Below are positions 43,142-52,963 of a DNA stretch of 64,000 nt, in pieces. Position 1 is the stretch's first letter. Each line of letters starts with the position of its first letter. Location of the stretch: assembly GCA_014529385.2 (NCBI GenBank), contig CM043959.1, positions 15,204,309 through 15,268,308 of the forward strand, given 5' to 3'. The notes under the pieces were generated by a model. That model ran no database searches, was not told where the DNA came from, and saw nothing but the letters and a program-made list of their open reading frames with translations. This stretch comes from Adiantum capillus-veneris. Its lineage: Eukaryota > Streptophyta > Polypodiopsida > Polypodiales > Pteridaceae. A program made the position numbers and the translations under genes.

Positions 43142-44378
43142 TGTCACATGACACATCCAACCCTATGTGTCCGTGGACAAGCTACAGCACGATGAGGGTT
43201 CAGTCGGTCCAGGCAGTTTAGATTTAGAAGTGATATGGTACTTTTGTGAGTCTGTCCGCAGACCGTGCATGCCCAGTCACTTCGTGTAGATGCATATCCT
43301 CTGGTTGCACACAGCATGATCATCAGTATTCCCATCAGAATCCATCAGATTCCATCAGGGGAGTTTTCCAGTGCATTTAGCCTATTTTACCTATTTTTGA
43401 CATTTTTCACTTATTATTTTTAAGTGACTTTTGTTAGAAAGTAGGTAGGGCAAATTGAGTAAGTTTGTATATAAGCAAACCTAAACTAGCACTAAATGGT
43501 AGAAGAGGCAACAGGAGCCAAGCTCAGCAGGCAACTTCTCAAGCAAGAACTTGGTGGTCTCCCCTCCAAGGAAGACTCGGTATTAGCATTTTCTACATCA
43601 ACATCAGCCATTGGCGTTTCCATCTCCAAGCTTCAACGCGGGAAACCCAGCAGCCCTAGCGTTTTTCTTTCAAGCAAGGATCGCCAGCAGAACCCAGCCC
43701 CTAGCGTTTTACAGGTTCCAGCCTCTAGCGTTTTTTGTCCCCACCTCAACCGCTACAGATCTCAGCCTTTACAGCCTTCAGCCCTCGCGATTTTCAGCAG
43801 TAGAAAGACAATCAAATTCAGCCCTAAGAGAGTAGCAGATTCAGCCCGGAAAGACCAGGAGTTTCAGCCCTTAAGAACCTCAGTTTTCAGCCCTAAAACC
43901 TGCAGATTTTCAGCGACAAAGACCTACAGAAACAGCCCCAAAATCAGCGTTTTTGTACTTGCAGCAGATTTCAGCCCATAGCGTTTTTGGACAGCAGATA
44001 AAAGATTGCAGATTTCAGCCCTTAGGTCGGTGTCGTCATCCCCGTCGTCATCATCGACATAGCCTAGACTTGCATCAGTCACGTGCATTCCCATTGTACC
44101 AGTTTTGTGCAATCAATCGTAGACCACTCTCGCCAACGAGAGTGGGGCCTTCGGAGGAGGGTTTTACGTCGTCTCTGGTGTCGTATTTCTCTTCTCTCTC
44201 TATCTCTTAGTCTCATACACTTGCACGCATAGTGTCCATTCACTTTGTTTGTGATCATAACATTCTCTCATTAAGAACGGAAGGCTCTCCCTTCCATAAG
44301 AACAAAAAGGAACCTTGAGCACAATTCGGAGCACTCATCTTTAGCAAAGCGCAAACATTCATTCCGCTGCACCTAACA
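43142..44378 (+). repeat. C2 5' LTR
   Basis: 1237 bp, TGTCACATGACAC ... CACCTAACA. TATATAA box at 43468-43474. Many AGCGTTTT motifs between 43660 and 43990. Perfect 9-bp hairpin CCACTCTCG-CCAA-CGAGAGTGG at 44124-44145. The U5 side after the TATA box is unusually long (about 900 bases). Confidence 0.9.
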
Positions 44379-44379
44379 T

Positions 44380-44391
44380 TGGTATCAGAGC
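44380..44391 (+). promoter_or_regulatory. PBS of C2
   Basis: TGGTATCAGAGC, exact initiator-Met type, one base after the LTR. The leader 44392-44782 has no coding region. Confidence 0.9.
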
Positions 44392-44782
44392 TTTGGCAGT
44401 GTTTTGTATCACTCAAGGAAAGAACCACAAGAATCACAAGAATTTTTTTTGCTTGTTGCAGTCGCACGAACCCAAGTTCGCTTAGGCGTGTCGATTCCTA
44501 ATCATGTTTTTGAAGAGTAACAGGAATCCCAAGAAAGAAGGGCTTGTGCGGCCTCCCCTTGTGTCTCTTTTCACTCATTGAGAGCTGACCGTGCACTTAG
44601 CGGCCGGCCAATCGACGTGAGGTGGGAAAAAGCAACCTTGGTGTGAGCGCAAAGCCGCCAAGGGGTGCGCCCGCGGAAAGGAGTACAACTTGGGTGAAGA
44701 GAAGATCCTTCTCAAACACAGATTGCAAGCGAAAGAAAACCTCAAGACCCTCAAGAACCTCAAGAACCCAAGACCCTAGTGC

Positions 44783-46516
44783 ATGGTCATCACCCAAAGC
44801 GGAATGAATACTTCGCATACAGGTGGTGAGCATGAGAGAGGCGACGAAGAGTTCTCCCCACCAAGAGATTTTTCCGACCCTCCTCCTTCGCCATCTACGC
44901 CACGAGTTGTACAGACTTCTATGGAGGTGATGGTCAAGTCGATGTTGGAGATGATGGCACAACAACAAGAAACAAATCGAGTTGCGTTGGCACAACTAGC
45001 AAGAAAAGCAGAACAACAGGAAGCCAAGGACCGCGAGCGCGAAGAAAGAAACGAAGGAATTGCCGCACAACAAGAAGCAAATCGCATTGCTTTAGAACGC
45101 GAGCGCGATGAACGAAACGAAAGAAAAGCAGAAAGAAAGGCCGAGCGTGAAGCTCAAAGAGTGGCCTTGGAGGTCGAGCGTGAGGCTCAAAGAGAACTAC
45201 GCACTCAAGAATTGGTTCGACAAGTACTTGCCTCGAAGTCCGAACCAGCCAAAGATTGTGGGAGTTCCTCAAGTGGCGCAAGCCACGATGCGGATTCCAA
45301 CCATCTAGTCACAGAGAAAGTGACTTTCAGTAAGTATGATGATAAGATGGATGCTACAGTTATTCATTCTTGGTTGCATCAATTTAATGCTTATTTTGCG
45401 ACAACCAAGAAGACAGGAAATAGCAAAGTTTTGACGGCAGCCATGTACCTTGCCGGTGATGCCATCAATTGGTACCACGCATGGCAAGAGACACAGTTAG
45501 CCGCATACCTAGAGGAAGCCGACGAATTCATGTCCCTTTCCTTCAATTGGGCTGATTTCCAAGACAAGCTCAAGGCGCGGTTTATGCCACCTCACTACCT
45601 CGCAAGATTGAAGGACGATTGGCGCGCTCTCAAGCAAAATGGTATGCCGGTTATGTCTTTTTCTAATCGTGTTTTGCAGCTAGGTACCCAATTACGCAAG
45701 TCGGATGATGAACGCAAAGAGGCATCCCTTTTTGGATTAGATGACTATATCAAGTTTGATGTAGAAGTCTTCGACCCAATCGATCTCAACCAGGCGGTAG
45801 CGATTGCTCTCGCACAAGAGATGAAGCACAACAAGGGAAAGCCCAAGGAGAACAAGACTTCCACAAGTACCTCGCAGACTTCTCAGAACCCTCAGAACGG
45901 TAAGAACGGTAAGACTGGTAAGAATGGTAACTCTTCTAACCAATCTTCCAATAGTCTCTCAGAAAAGATTTCTTCCAATGAACCTAAGGGTAAGGCTAAC
46001 ACAATTGATAGACCTAAGCTTACTCCATATGAAAAGGTAGCACAAGGAATTGTAGGAGGATACATCACGTCGGAAGAGCAAAGCACTTATTCTAAGGAAG
46101 GTCATTGTTTTCATTGTCACATTAAGGGTCACATAAAAAGAACATGTCTTAAGCTTGAATCAAATGAATCTAAAGAATCCACAGAACCCACTTCCTCTGT
46201 CAATGCAATTAATGATAACACGAGTGTGCCCCAAGTTTCTCTTGACCCTCCCATTGATGATTCTCTCATTAAATGTTATGGTCAGGTGTCGAGGCAGTGT
46301 TTTGTCATATTGTTTGACCCAGGTAGTATGCATGATGTGATTAGTCCCTCTCTTGTTGAGAGAACCCGCCTAGAAGTTAGTCAGAAATCTCCTCTCGAGG
46401 TCTCCGGCTTTGTTCCCGGTATGGACTCTCTCATTACGCAAGAGTGTCTAGGTGTGTTGTTTACAATTCAACAAGCTGCCTTCACTAGAAGATTTTTTGT
46501 CTCTCCTCTCTCATGA
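44783..46516 (+). CDS. C2 gag-protease ORF
   Basis: 577 codons from MVITQSGMNTSHTGG. Residues about 50-150 are a Glu/Arg/Gln-rich predicted coiled coil. A retrotransposon gag (capsid) domain follows (about 185-330; HSWLHQFNAYF, AAMYLAGDAINWYHAW, FKARFMPPHY-like). A CCHC knuckle CFHCHIKGHIKRTC lies at about 440-455. The retropepsin half (LFDPGSMHDVIS, about 510) has DPGS where D-S/T-G is usual. A TGA at 46514-46516 interrupts the protease just before CDMILGSRWF, which continues in the same frame at 46517. Gag would package RNA. Whether the protease is active is doubtful. Confidence 0.8.
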   Translation: MVITQSGMNTSHTGGEHERGDEEFSPPRDFSDPPPSPSTPRVVQTSMEVMVKSMLEMMAQQQETNRVALAQLARKAEQQEAKDREREERNEGIAAQQEANRIALERERDERNERKAERKAEREAQRVALEVEREAQRELRTQELVRQVLASKSEPAKDCGSSSSGASHDADSNHLVTEKVTFSKYDDKMDATVIHSWLHQFNAYFATTKKTGNSKVLTAAMYLAGDAINWYHAWQETQLAAYLEEADEFMSLSFNWADFQDKLKARFMPPHYLARLKDDWRALKQNGMPVMSFSNRVLQLGTQLRKSDDERKEASLFGLDDYIKFDVEVFDPIDLNQAVAIALAQEMKHNKGKPKENKTSTSTSQTSQNPQNGKNGKTGKNGNSSNQSSNSLSEKISSNEPKGKANTIDRPKLTPYEKVAQGIVGGYITSEEQSTYSKEGHCFHCHIKGHIKRTCLKLESNESKESTEPTSSVNAINDNTSVPQVSLDPPIDDSLIKCYGQVSRQCFVILFDPGSMHDVISPSLVERTRLEVSQKSPLEVSGFVPGMDSLITQECLGVLFTIQQAAFTRRFFVSPLS

Positions 46517-46522
46517 TGTGAT

Positions 46523-47786
46523 ATGATTTTGGGCAGTCGATGGTTTCGTGATCTTAACCCTCTCATTGATTGGGAGGTTAACACTTTCACTCTCTATGCC
46601 AAAAGTGATTCTCCCATTGTCATTCGTGGAGAAAACATTGTTCATTCTCCCTCTCTCATTGCTAATATGCAGAACAAGATAGAAAGGATTCAGGAGAAGG
46701 AGACTCTCTCAGTCTCTTCTTCTCCAAAGCATTACACACAGGATTTGCATGATGATAAGCATGATGATCATTTGAATGCCAATGATTTGCATGATGATTT
46801 GAATGATAATGATAAGCATGATGATTTGGATGACAATGACAAGCATGATGATTTGCATGGTCAAGATGTGATTTCTCACAAGCATGATGATTTGCATGAA
46901 GAAGATGTGGTTGTTCACAAGAAGGATGAGTTAGTGAATGCTTTTTCTAGCGAAGCTAACCTCGTTGTAGATTCGATCAATCACGAAGAACCAATCTTGG
47001 CTTTCAAGTCGAGGTCCAAAGAACCCTCACAGGAAGTATCATGTGTTCGCATGATTGATACGCACGCATTGTTCGAGTGTTTCATTCGTGATCGTTTCCT
47101 GTATTTTAGTCAGCGTCTTTATGTGATCCCTTTTCCTAGGCATGACATATTGTACGTTGAGCACGTTTCACTCATGATTGAACACGAATGTATACGGATT
47201 GTTCATGAAAAGCTGAAAAGTATGCATTCAAGGAAGTCACATTTCATGTCTCTTCCTTGGCATGACACGTTTGTAGAAAAAGCACATGAAAGTATGAGCA
47301 CCAAGCATGGGCATTTCCGTTGTGAATTGCCAAAGTTGATTGCTCTAGATCATAAGAGAGATTCGATCTCATTGTTTGCATGTGTGTGGTGAACGGTTTG
47401 GCACTCTGTCTATTTGTTCATCTACATTGCATGCACAGTCTTTGAGGAAAACACGATTTTTTTCACTCACTTTACATGGAATGGGTATGTTCATGGTTTT
47501 GTGTTGGAAATGGGTTCAAGAATTTTCAGCCATGGAGATTCTTGAAGAAGAAAGAAGAATGACTCTAGACGAAGTTGAAGCATTGAAGGAGCCACTGCAA
47601 ACTAAGTCGCTTTCGGCGCGGCCCAAAGAAGCAAGCATTGCAGACCTTTATGAAGTTCAAGTACCGCACGACCCACACATCAAAGTGGGCCGGCGAAGAG
47701 TCCCTTCCAACATTCCGGATGCTATTGGCGATCTCCCTCGACGCCATACAATTCAGTACCAGTACCTCACTTTGAAAAGGAGGGGA
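46523..47786 (+). pseudogene. C2 protease end, Asp/His repeat, unknown domain, chromodomain-like tail
   Basis: MILGSRWFRDLNPLIDWEV completes the protease. DLHDDKHDDHLNANDLHDD and similar repeats follow (46735-46925), then the domain CVRMIDTHALFECFIRDRF ... GMGMFMVLCWKW. A two-base deletion near 47360 and another frame change near 47595 break it relative to C3. In the C3 frame the tail would read as MKFKY...SEWA. It occupies the place where RT-IN would be in a complete element. Function of the middle domain is unknown. Confidence 0.7.
47773..47786 (+). promoter_or_regulatory. PPT of C2
   Basis: TGAAAAGGAGGGGA directly before the 3' LTR start TGTCACGTGACAC at 47787. Confidence 0.85.
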
Positions 47787-48974
47787 TGTCACGTGACACA
47801 TCCAACCCTATGTGTCCGTGGACAAGCTACAGCACGATAAGGGTTCAGTCGGTCCAATCAGTCTAGATTTAGAAGTGATCTGGCACTTTTGTGAGTCTGT
47901 TCGCAGACCATGCATAACCAGTCACTTAGTGTAGATGCATATCCTCTGGTTGCACACAGCATGATCATCAGTATTCCCATCAGAATCCATCAGATTCCAT
48001 CAGGGGAGTTTTCCAGTGCATTTAGCCTATTTTACCTATTTTTGACATTTTTCACTTATTATTTTTAAGTGACTTTTGTTGGAAAGTAGGTAGGGCAAAA
48101 TTGAGTAAGTTTGTATATAAGCAAACCTAGACTAGCACTAAATGGCAGAAGAGGCAACAGGAGCCAACCTCAGCAGGCAACTTCTCAAGCAAGAACTTGG
48201 TGGTCTCCCCTCCAAGTAAGACTCGGCATTAGCGTTTTCTGCATCAACATCAGCCATTGGCGCACCGCGGGAAACCAAGCAGCCCTAGCGTTTTTCTTTC
48301 AAGCAAGGATCGCCAGCAGAACCCAACCCCTAGCGTTTTACAGATTCCAACCTCTAGCATTTTTGGTCCCACCTTCAGCCCTGGCGATTTTCAGCAGTAG
48401 AAAGACCATCAAATTCAGCCCTAAGAGAGTAGCAGATTCAGCCCAGAAAGACCAGCAGTTTCAGCCCTTAAGAACCTCAGTTTTCAGCCCTAAAACCTGC
48501 AGATTTTCAGCGACAAAGACCTACAGAAACAGGCCCAAAATCAGCGTTTTTGGACTTACAGCAGATTTCAGCCCATAGCGTTTTTGGACAGCAGATAAAA
48601 GATTGCAGATTTCAGCCCTTAGGTCGGTGTCTTCATCCCCGTCGTCATCATCGACATATCCTACACTTGCATCAGTCACATGCATTCCCATTGTACCAGT
48701 TTGTGCAATCAATCGTAGACCACTCTCGCCAACGAGAGTGGGGCCTTCGGAGGAGGGTTTTACATTGTCTCTGGTGTCGTATTTCTCTTCTCTCTCTATC
48801 TCTCAGTCTCATACACTTGCACGCTTAGTGTCCATTCACTATGTTTGTGATCATAGCATTCTCTCATTAAGAACGGAAGGCTCTCCCTTCCATAAGAACA
48901 AAAAGGAACCTTGAGCACAGTTCGGAGCACTCATCTTGAGCAAAGCGCAAACATTAATTCCGTTGCACCTAAAA
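47787..48974 (+). repeat. C2 3' LTR
   Basis: 1188 bp, ending CACCTAAAA (the 5' LTR ends CACCTAACA). It has the hairpin at 48720-48741. Several indels against the 5' LTR (for example around 43610-43660) show that it is older than C3. Confidence 0.9.
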
Positions 48975-48979
48975 AGAAG

Positions 48980-49449
48980 CAGCAACAGATTTTCGAAAAT
49001 TGCGTAGCTGCTGATGACGTGGCATATTTTCGAAAAATACGTTGGCTGCTGACGTGGCAGGCTATACGGATTTCCGTAAATTACGCTGGCAGCTTTTGGC
49101 ATTGCTTTTTGGACCAAAAGCTTTTGAGTTTGAAGGCTTTTCACTGTAATTGCTTTTTAGGCCAAGGGCCTTTAAATAAGAGGTTAGGGCTCATTCTCTG
49201 GCATGCTTCCTAGAGAAGGTGTAGAGTCTGGAGTACCGGCTTGTACTGTGTTGATGCAATATAAAGAAATACCGAAAGGGGCGCCAAGGTTTGGGGCCAA
49301 TACTCTCTAGGGTGGAATTTCGCCACTCCGTATCGCGTGTCGTCTCTCTCTCTCAGTTCAGTTGTTATTGAAGTTATAAAAGTCTGTTCTAAACAGAAGT
49401 GTGTTCAGTTTGTTCTTTTCTATTGGCACGTGGTGCCCGTCTTGTGACA
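48980..49449 (+). repeat. F 3' LTR, second part
   Basis: Continues the F LTR after C2: TGACGTGGCA at 49015-49024 and 49050-49059, ATATAAAGAAATACCG near 49260, end CTTGTGACA at 49449, then target copy GAAAC. Confidence 0.85.
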
Positions 49450-49454
49450 GAAAC

Positions 49455-49612
49455 TCTCGGCTGCACGTGAAACTCTCGGCCGTCGGACATTTCAAACTGG
49501 CCACACAATGTCCGGCAATTTGTGACTGCAGAAAGAGGGTCCCAAAAATTAAATAAAAATCAAGGGAAAGAAACCAACAACTAAGGTTAGTGGTTGTCAC
49601 AGCCTCGTGACA
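49455..49612 (-). repeat. H 3' LTR, proximal part
   Basis: Resumes after the F target site and ends on plus with CCTCGTGACA (minus start TGTCACGAGG). The PPT follows on the right. Confidence 0.8.
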
Positions 49613-50192
49613 CACCTCCCTCTTGAAATCGCGAACGTCCTCAATAAGCCAGATATACATGCCATAGATGATTTAGTGCGATTTAGCACCCTTTTATCAT
49701 CACATGTATCCGCAAGAAAGGTCATGATGCATGGATACAAATGACTTAATGAGACCTTCATACTTTTGTCATTTCTATCTATCATAGAAGTGAACATTGT
49801 ACCTTAACACTTGAAGAGTGATGTACACTACTATTGCATTGAATCCGTATGTACATTTGGTGTGCTAGCTCCATCAATTCCCCCTCTTGTGAACACGTTG
49901 AATTGGAGCATACGTAGATTGTAACCAAAGAGCCTGAAGGTAAAGCTGCAATACATTCGATGACTCTAGAAGTTCACACTTTTCCATCCACTTTGCATCC
50001 ATAGGTGGATAGTTCTTGAACTTCACCAAATAGCGTTTTGCAACCCGTCTCTTAACTATTCTTTCTTTTCACATGTCCTTCGGAAGATTCGGCTTAGTCC
50101 TTACCTTTATCTGCCTTTTCTGACCCCTGGGACGCTTCAGAAGTCACTTTCGCAAAGGGCTTCGTTGCTGAATTTTTCTTTGTTGACCCCTT
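49613..50192 (-). other. H internal 3' region with PPT and chromodomain-end remnant
   Basis: Minus GATTTCAAGAGGGAGGTG (49630-49613) is the PPT, with the GAGGACGTTCGCGA dyad remnant upstream. Sequence to about 49860 matches the 3' non-coding part of family B. 49900-50190 includes a chromodomain-like scrap read minus (YLVKFKNYPPMDAKW-like, about 50040-49995). RT and integrase are absent. Confidence 0.6.
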
Positions 50193-51540
50193 TCACGTTG
50201 CCCTAAAACCCTCTGTCAACAAGGCATGACCAGTGTTGGAAACTTCCATAAACTGAGTAAGGGTGACCACTCTGTTCTTTATATAGTAGTTTCTAAGCCC
50301 TTTAGGCAGCCCACAACAATACTTCTCAATCTGCTCTGTCAATGGCACAAATCTGTAGGAGGTTACTGAGAGCAATGCTTTACAAAGCCTCCAATTGTAC
50401 TGCTCTAGGCTCTTGCAAGTAGCCACAATGAGTTGGTGCCAATCCATCATGACATCGGCTTCAAATTCGTTTGACAGCCGTGCAGATGCAAACATTTTCT
50501 TGAAGTATACCCATGTGGTGGGTGCATGTCCTTGCATCAATAGTGTCGTCCACCATGAACGCGCATTTTCTTTCAAAAAGGTGGCAGCTTTCATGACCTT
50601 GGAGACCTCTATAAAATCCACCCCTGCATAAGCTGTATCAAATTGTCAAACTTTACAGCTGCACCACCTTCGTTGTATGGTTTTGGCTTTTCTAGTGCTG
50701 CCAAATTGTCATAGGGAATTGTCTGCAACATGGGCATTGTGATCGGGATCATCGACGCCCCTTGGCCATTGACATTCTGCGTCACTGGTGCCATATGTGC
50801 CTGTTGGTCGAAAAAACCAGCCATGCCAAAATTGCCCTGTGGCACCCCAACCTGGCCCTGGTTGCACTGAAACCCTTGCTGCTTGGCAGCATGCCTTGCA
50901 TACCCCAAACATTGTTCCTGGCATATAATGCCAGTTTCTAGGCACATAACCAGCCATGCTTTGAAACATTGATCCACCCCTGAAAGACCCAGATGTACCG
51001 TGGCAGGTGGAAAAACCTGTTACATGGCCCGGAAACTAGTTCTGGGTCTATTTAATGCAACATTTGGACTCTGAAAGGTGGTTGGTTGAACTGGTAAAGA
51101 CTGTGGAATAGGCATCCTCACCACATGTTCATGGACAGAAGGAAGTTGTCTTGGAGCCCCACTGACTCCACAACATGAGAGTGCTCCCTGCCCTACTGAG
51201 AGGCACAAGGGACCTGGGCTTGAGCCTCAACATGCTCTACTGCATGAGATAGTTGCCTTGTCTGTTGTGACACTAGTGGCGCTTGTTGAAATTCCATTAA
51301 CCTAGGATTTTGCACCAATCGAGAAAACACATTCACAGCAGCAACCAACTCTGTCTTGAACACATCCTCTTCTAGTTGCCCAATCATAAACCCTTGACCT
51401 TGTGGAGAATTCAAATCAACTATAGGTACAGACAGGGGTGGCCGTGAATCACCACGCTGAAAAACTCGACGAACAACCTGTCTGTGCTATGAAGAGGAAC
51501 CCTCTTCCCTGGCATCGTTTATCCTGTCAGTCATAGTGTG
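50193..51540 (-). pseudogene. H gag, frameshifted
   Basis: Reading from about 51533: MTDRI..., then FMIGQLEEDVFKTELVAAVNVF, RLVQNPRLMEFQQAP, the PMLQTIPYDNLAALEKP segment near 50720, and capsid sequence 50621-50193 (ARSWWTTLLMQG, LTEQIEKYCCGLPKGLRNY, TLTQFMEVSNTG). At least four frame breaks. Same protein family as the gags at 3355 and 26110. Confidence 0.75.
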
Positions 51541-51613
51541 ATTCCGAGTTCCTATGCTCTATGTCTTCGCCGCAAACCAACTAAGGCTCGCTCTTTGAGG
51601 AAAAAGTGATTTT

Positions 51614-51631
51614 GTCCCGGCAACAGAACCA
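51614..51631 (-). promoter_or_regulatory. PBS of H
   Basis: Minus TGGTTCTGTTGCCGGGAC directly after the LTR end. Similar to B's PBS, and nearest in type to a tRNA-Asp PBS with a few mismatches. Confidence 0.6.
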
Positions 51632-52600
51632 TGAAACCGGCCCCTACGGCGGTGGACTTTAGCTTTCACCCAGAACATTACTTGATAAACTTTACTTGAC
51701 TTAACGACACAAAGAAACTTCACAAATAAATCTGCCTGGAATAAACACTTCACACAAAGCACGGCCTGGGAGCTAGAGTGCTTCCAAGCAGACAGTGGCA
51801 CCCTGTAGGCCCCAAAGACTGGCGCCCCTTTCGGTATTTCTTTATTCTTATAAAAACTTGGGAGAACACCTGCAAGTTCCTACTAGCTGTCCCACTTTTA
51901 CCGGGCTGAAATTGGCCCACTCTAGCCCGATTTCGGCAACATAACCACAATAGGAGGCTTCGCGGACAAAATCCTTATGCAAAAGGTGACTTTCCCACCA
52001 CATACGGACCTTCCCAAACTTAGCGAGAATCTGCAGCACACTGACTTCTCTGTTTTCTGCCCGGAAAATGCACCAAAACACCTCTATAGCAATCCCCTCG
52101 CTTCCCCAAAGCTCTTGGGGGTATTAGGGATCAATTAGGGCCGAAACCCTAAACCTGCAAAAATATACAGCAGGCTGTAATTTACTGTTTCGGGCTCCGC
52201 TTCGCATGCCGATCACATCCGTAGCAAGCCCTCCAGCTCCTGCACCTGTAGGGCTACTTGCCCTTTGAATCGGACGAGATTTCTCGCGTGAAATCTCTCC
52301 GAATTCACCAGTATTTGCGGGGGATCAGCAATTAGCTAATCCGGCTGTTGCCTCGGTAATTGCGCATGAACCCACACAGTTGTACGTAAAGATGAAAAGC
52401 CCTTGAGCAGGGCATCAAGATTTTGTATTCAAAGGGAAGTAGAGATGCACGAGCAGAATCATCGTGCTACATAGAGCAAGGGACAAGGCAAGCTTTCCAT
52501 TAAAGTTGTGATCACCTGCACCCACTACTCACTCACACAATAGTTCACAATGAAGACTTCAGCCTCCTCTTAGTTTGGGCGCCCCACTCTTCATGCAATT
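51632..52600 (-). repeat. H 5' LTR, truncated
   Basis: Matches 39473-40400 in order, including GGCGCCCCTTTCGGTATTTC near 51820. Similarity ends near 52600, so the LTR start (U3) is lost. Confidence 0.75.
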
Positions 52601-52963
52601 GTTGGAGATGGACATCGTTCTCGGAAATACGCACACTCGTCGACTGAGACATATTTTCGAGAGCAACAAGACGGACGTTAAACCCTTGCACGGCCCCTTC
52701 GAGAGAGAACAAGCCAATGTTCGTTTGAACATTTACGATTTCCAGAGCACTTGCAATCCATGTGTACTGAGCGTGCATGAACGGAATTTGAATGTTACCT
52801 AGTGCGTCGTCATGCTATGCATCCGAGTTGGAGGAATCCATGGCGAAATGCGATGAAAATTTGGAAATTTAACGTGAAAACGGACCTTTTCTGCACTTTT
52901 CAATGTCAAAAAGTAGAACTCTAGGAAGCTAGGCACGTCGGCGTGAGCATCTAGAGGCGAGCA
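52601..52963 (-). pseudogene. Unidentified coding remnant beside C3
   Basis: From an ATG near 52842 (minus) the frame reads MDSSNSDA, one stop, then GNIQIPFMHAQYTWIASALEIV and VRLVALENMSQSTSV up to 52600, where H begins. It looks like the N-terminus of a coding region because an AT-rich, stop-filled leader precedes it. I do not recognise it; gag of another element is possible. C3 inserted just upstream. Confidence 0.35.

Larger units (their letters stand above)
43142..48974 (+). mobile_element. Element C2 (gag-protease, no RT/IN); TSD AGAAG
   Basis: Exact target copies AGAAG (43137-43141, 48975-48979). The junction reconstructs the F LTR (compare 40600-40640). 5' LTR 43142-44378, PBS 44380-44391, leader, gag-protease, acidic repeat, unknown domain, PPT, 3' LTR 47787-48974. 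Total 5.8 kb. It has no reverse transcriptase, RNase H or integrase core, so it is non-autonomous, but it retains more gag and protease than C1 and C3. Confidence 0.9.
40530..49449 (+). mobile_element. Element F, non-coding LTR element; TSD GAAAC
   Basis: Exact target copies GAAAC (40525-40529, 49450-49454). 5' LTR 40530-41116, PBS 41118-41129, internal 41117-43049, PPT before 43050, 3' LTR 43050-43141 plus 48980-49449, split by C2. The internal 1.93 kb has no gag or pol, only short frames and tandem repeats, so it is a large non-coding (LARD-like) element that must use proteins from another element. Confidence 0.85.
39473..52600 (-). mobile_element. Element H (gag-only gypsy), interrupted by F
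   Basis: On minus: 5' LTR H2 (about 52600-51632, its start truncated), PBS 51631-51614, gag about 51540-50190, short 3' internal region, PPT 49630-49613, then the 3' LTR in two parts (49612-49455 and 40529-39473) split by element F. The internal region is only about 2 kb, without protease, RT or integrase, so it is a non-autonomous or deleted member of the B lineage (same PBS type, same gag, same LTR ends). Confidence 0.8.
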
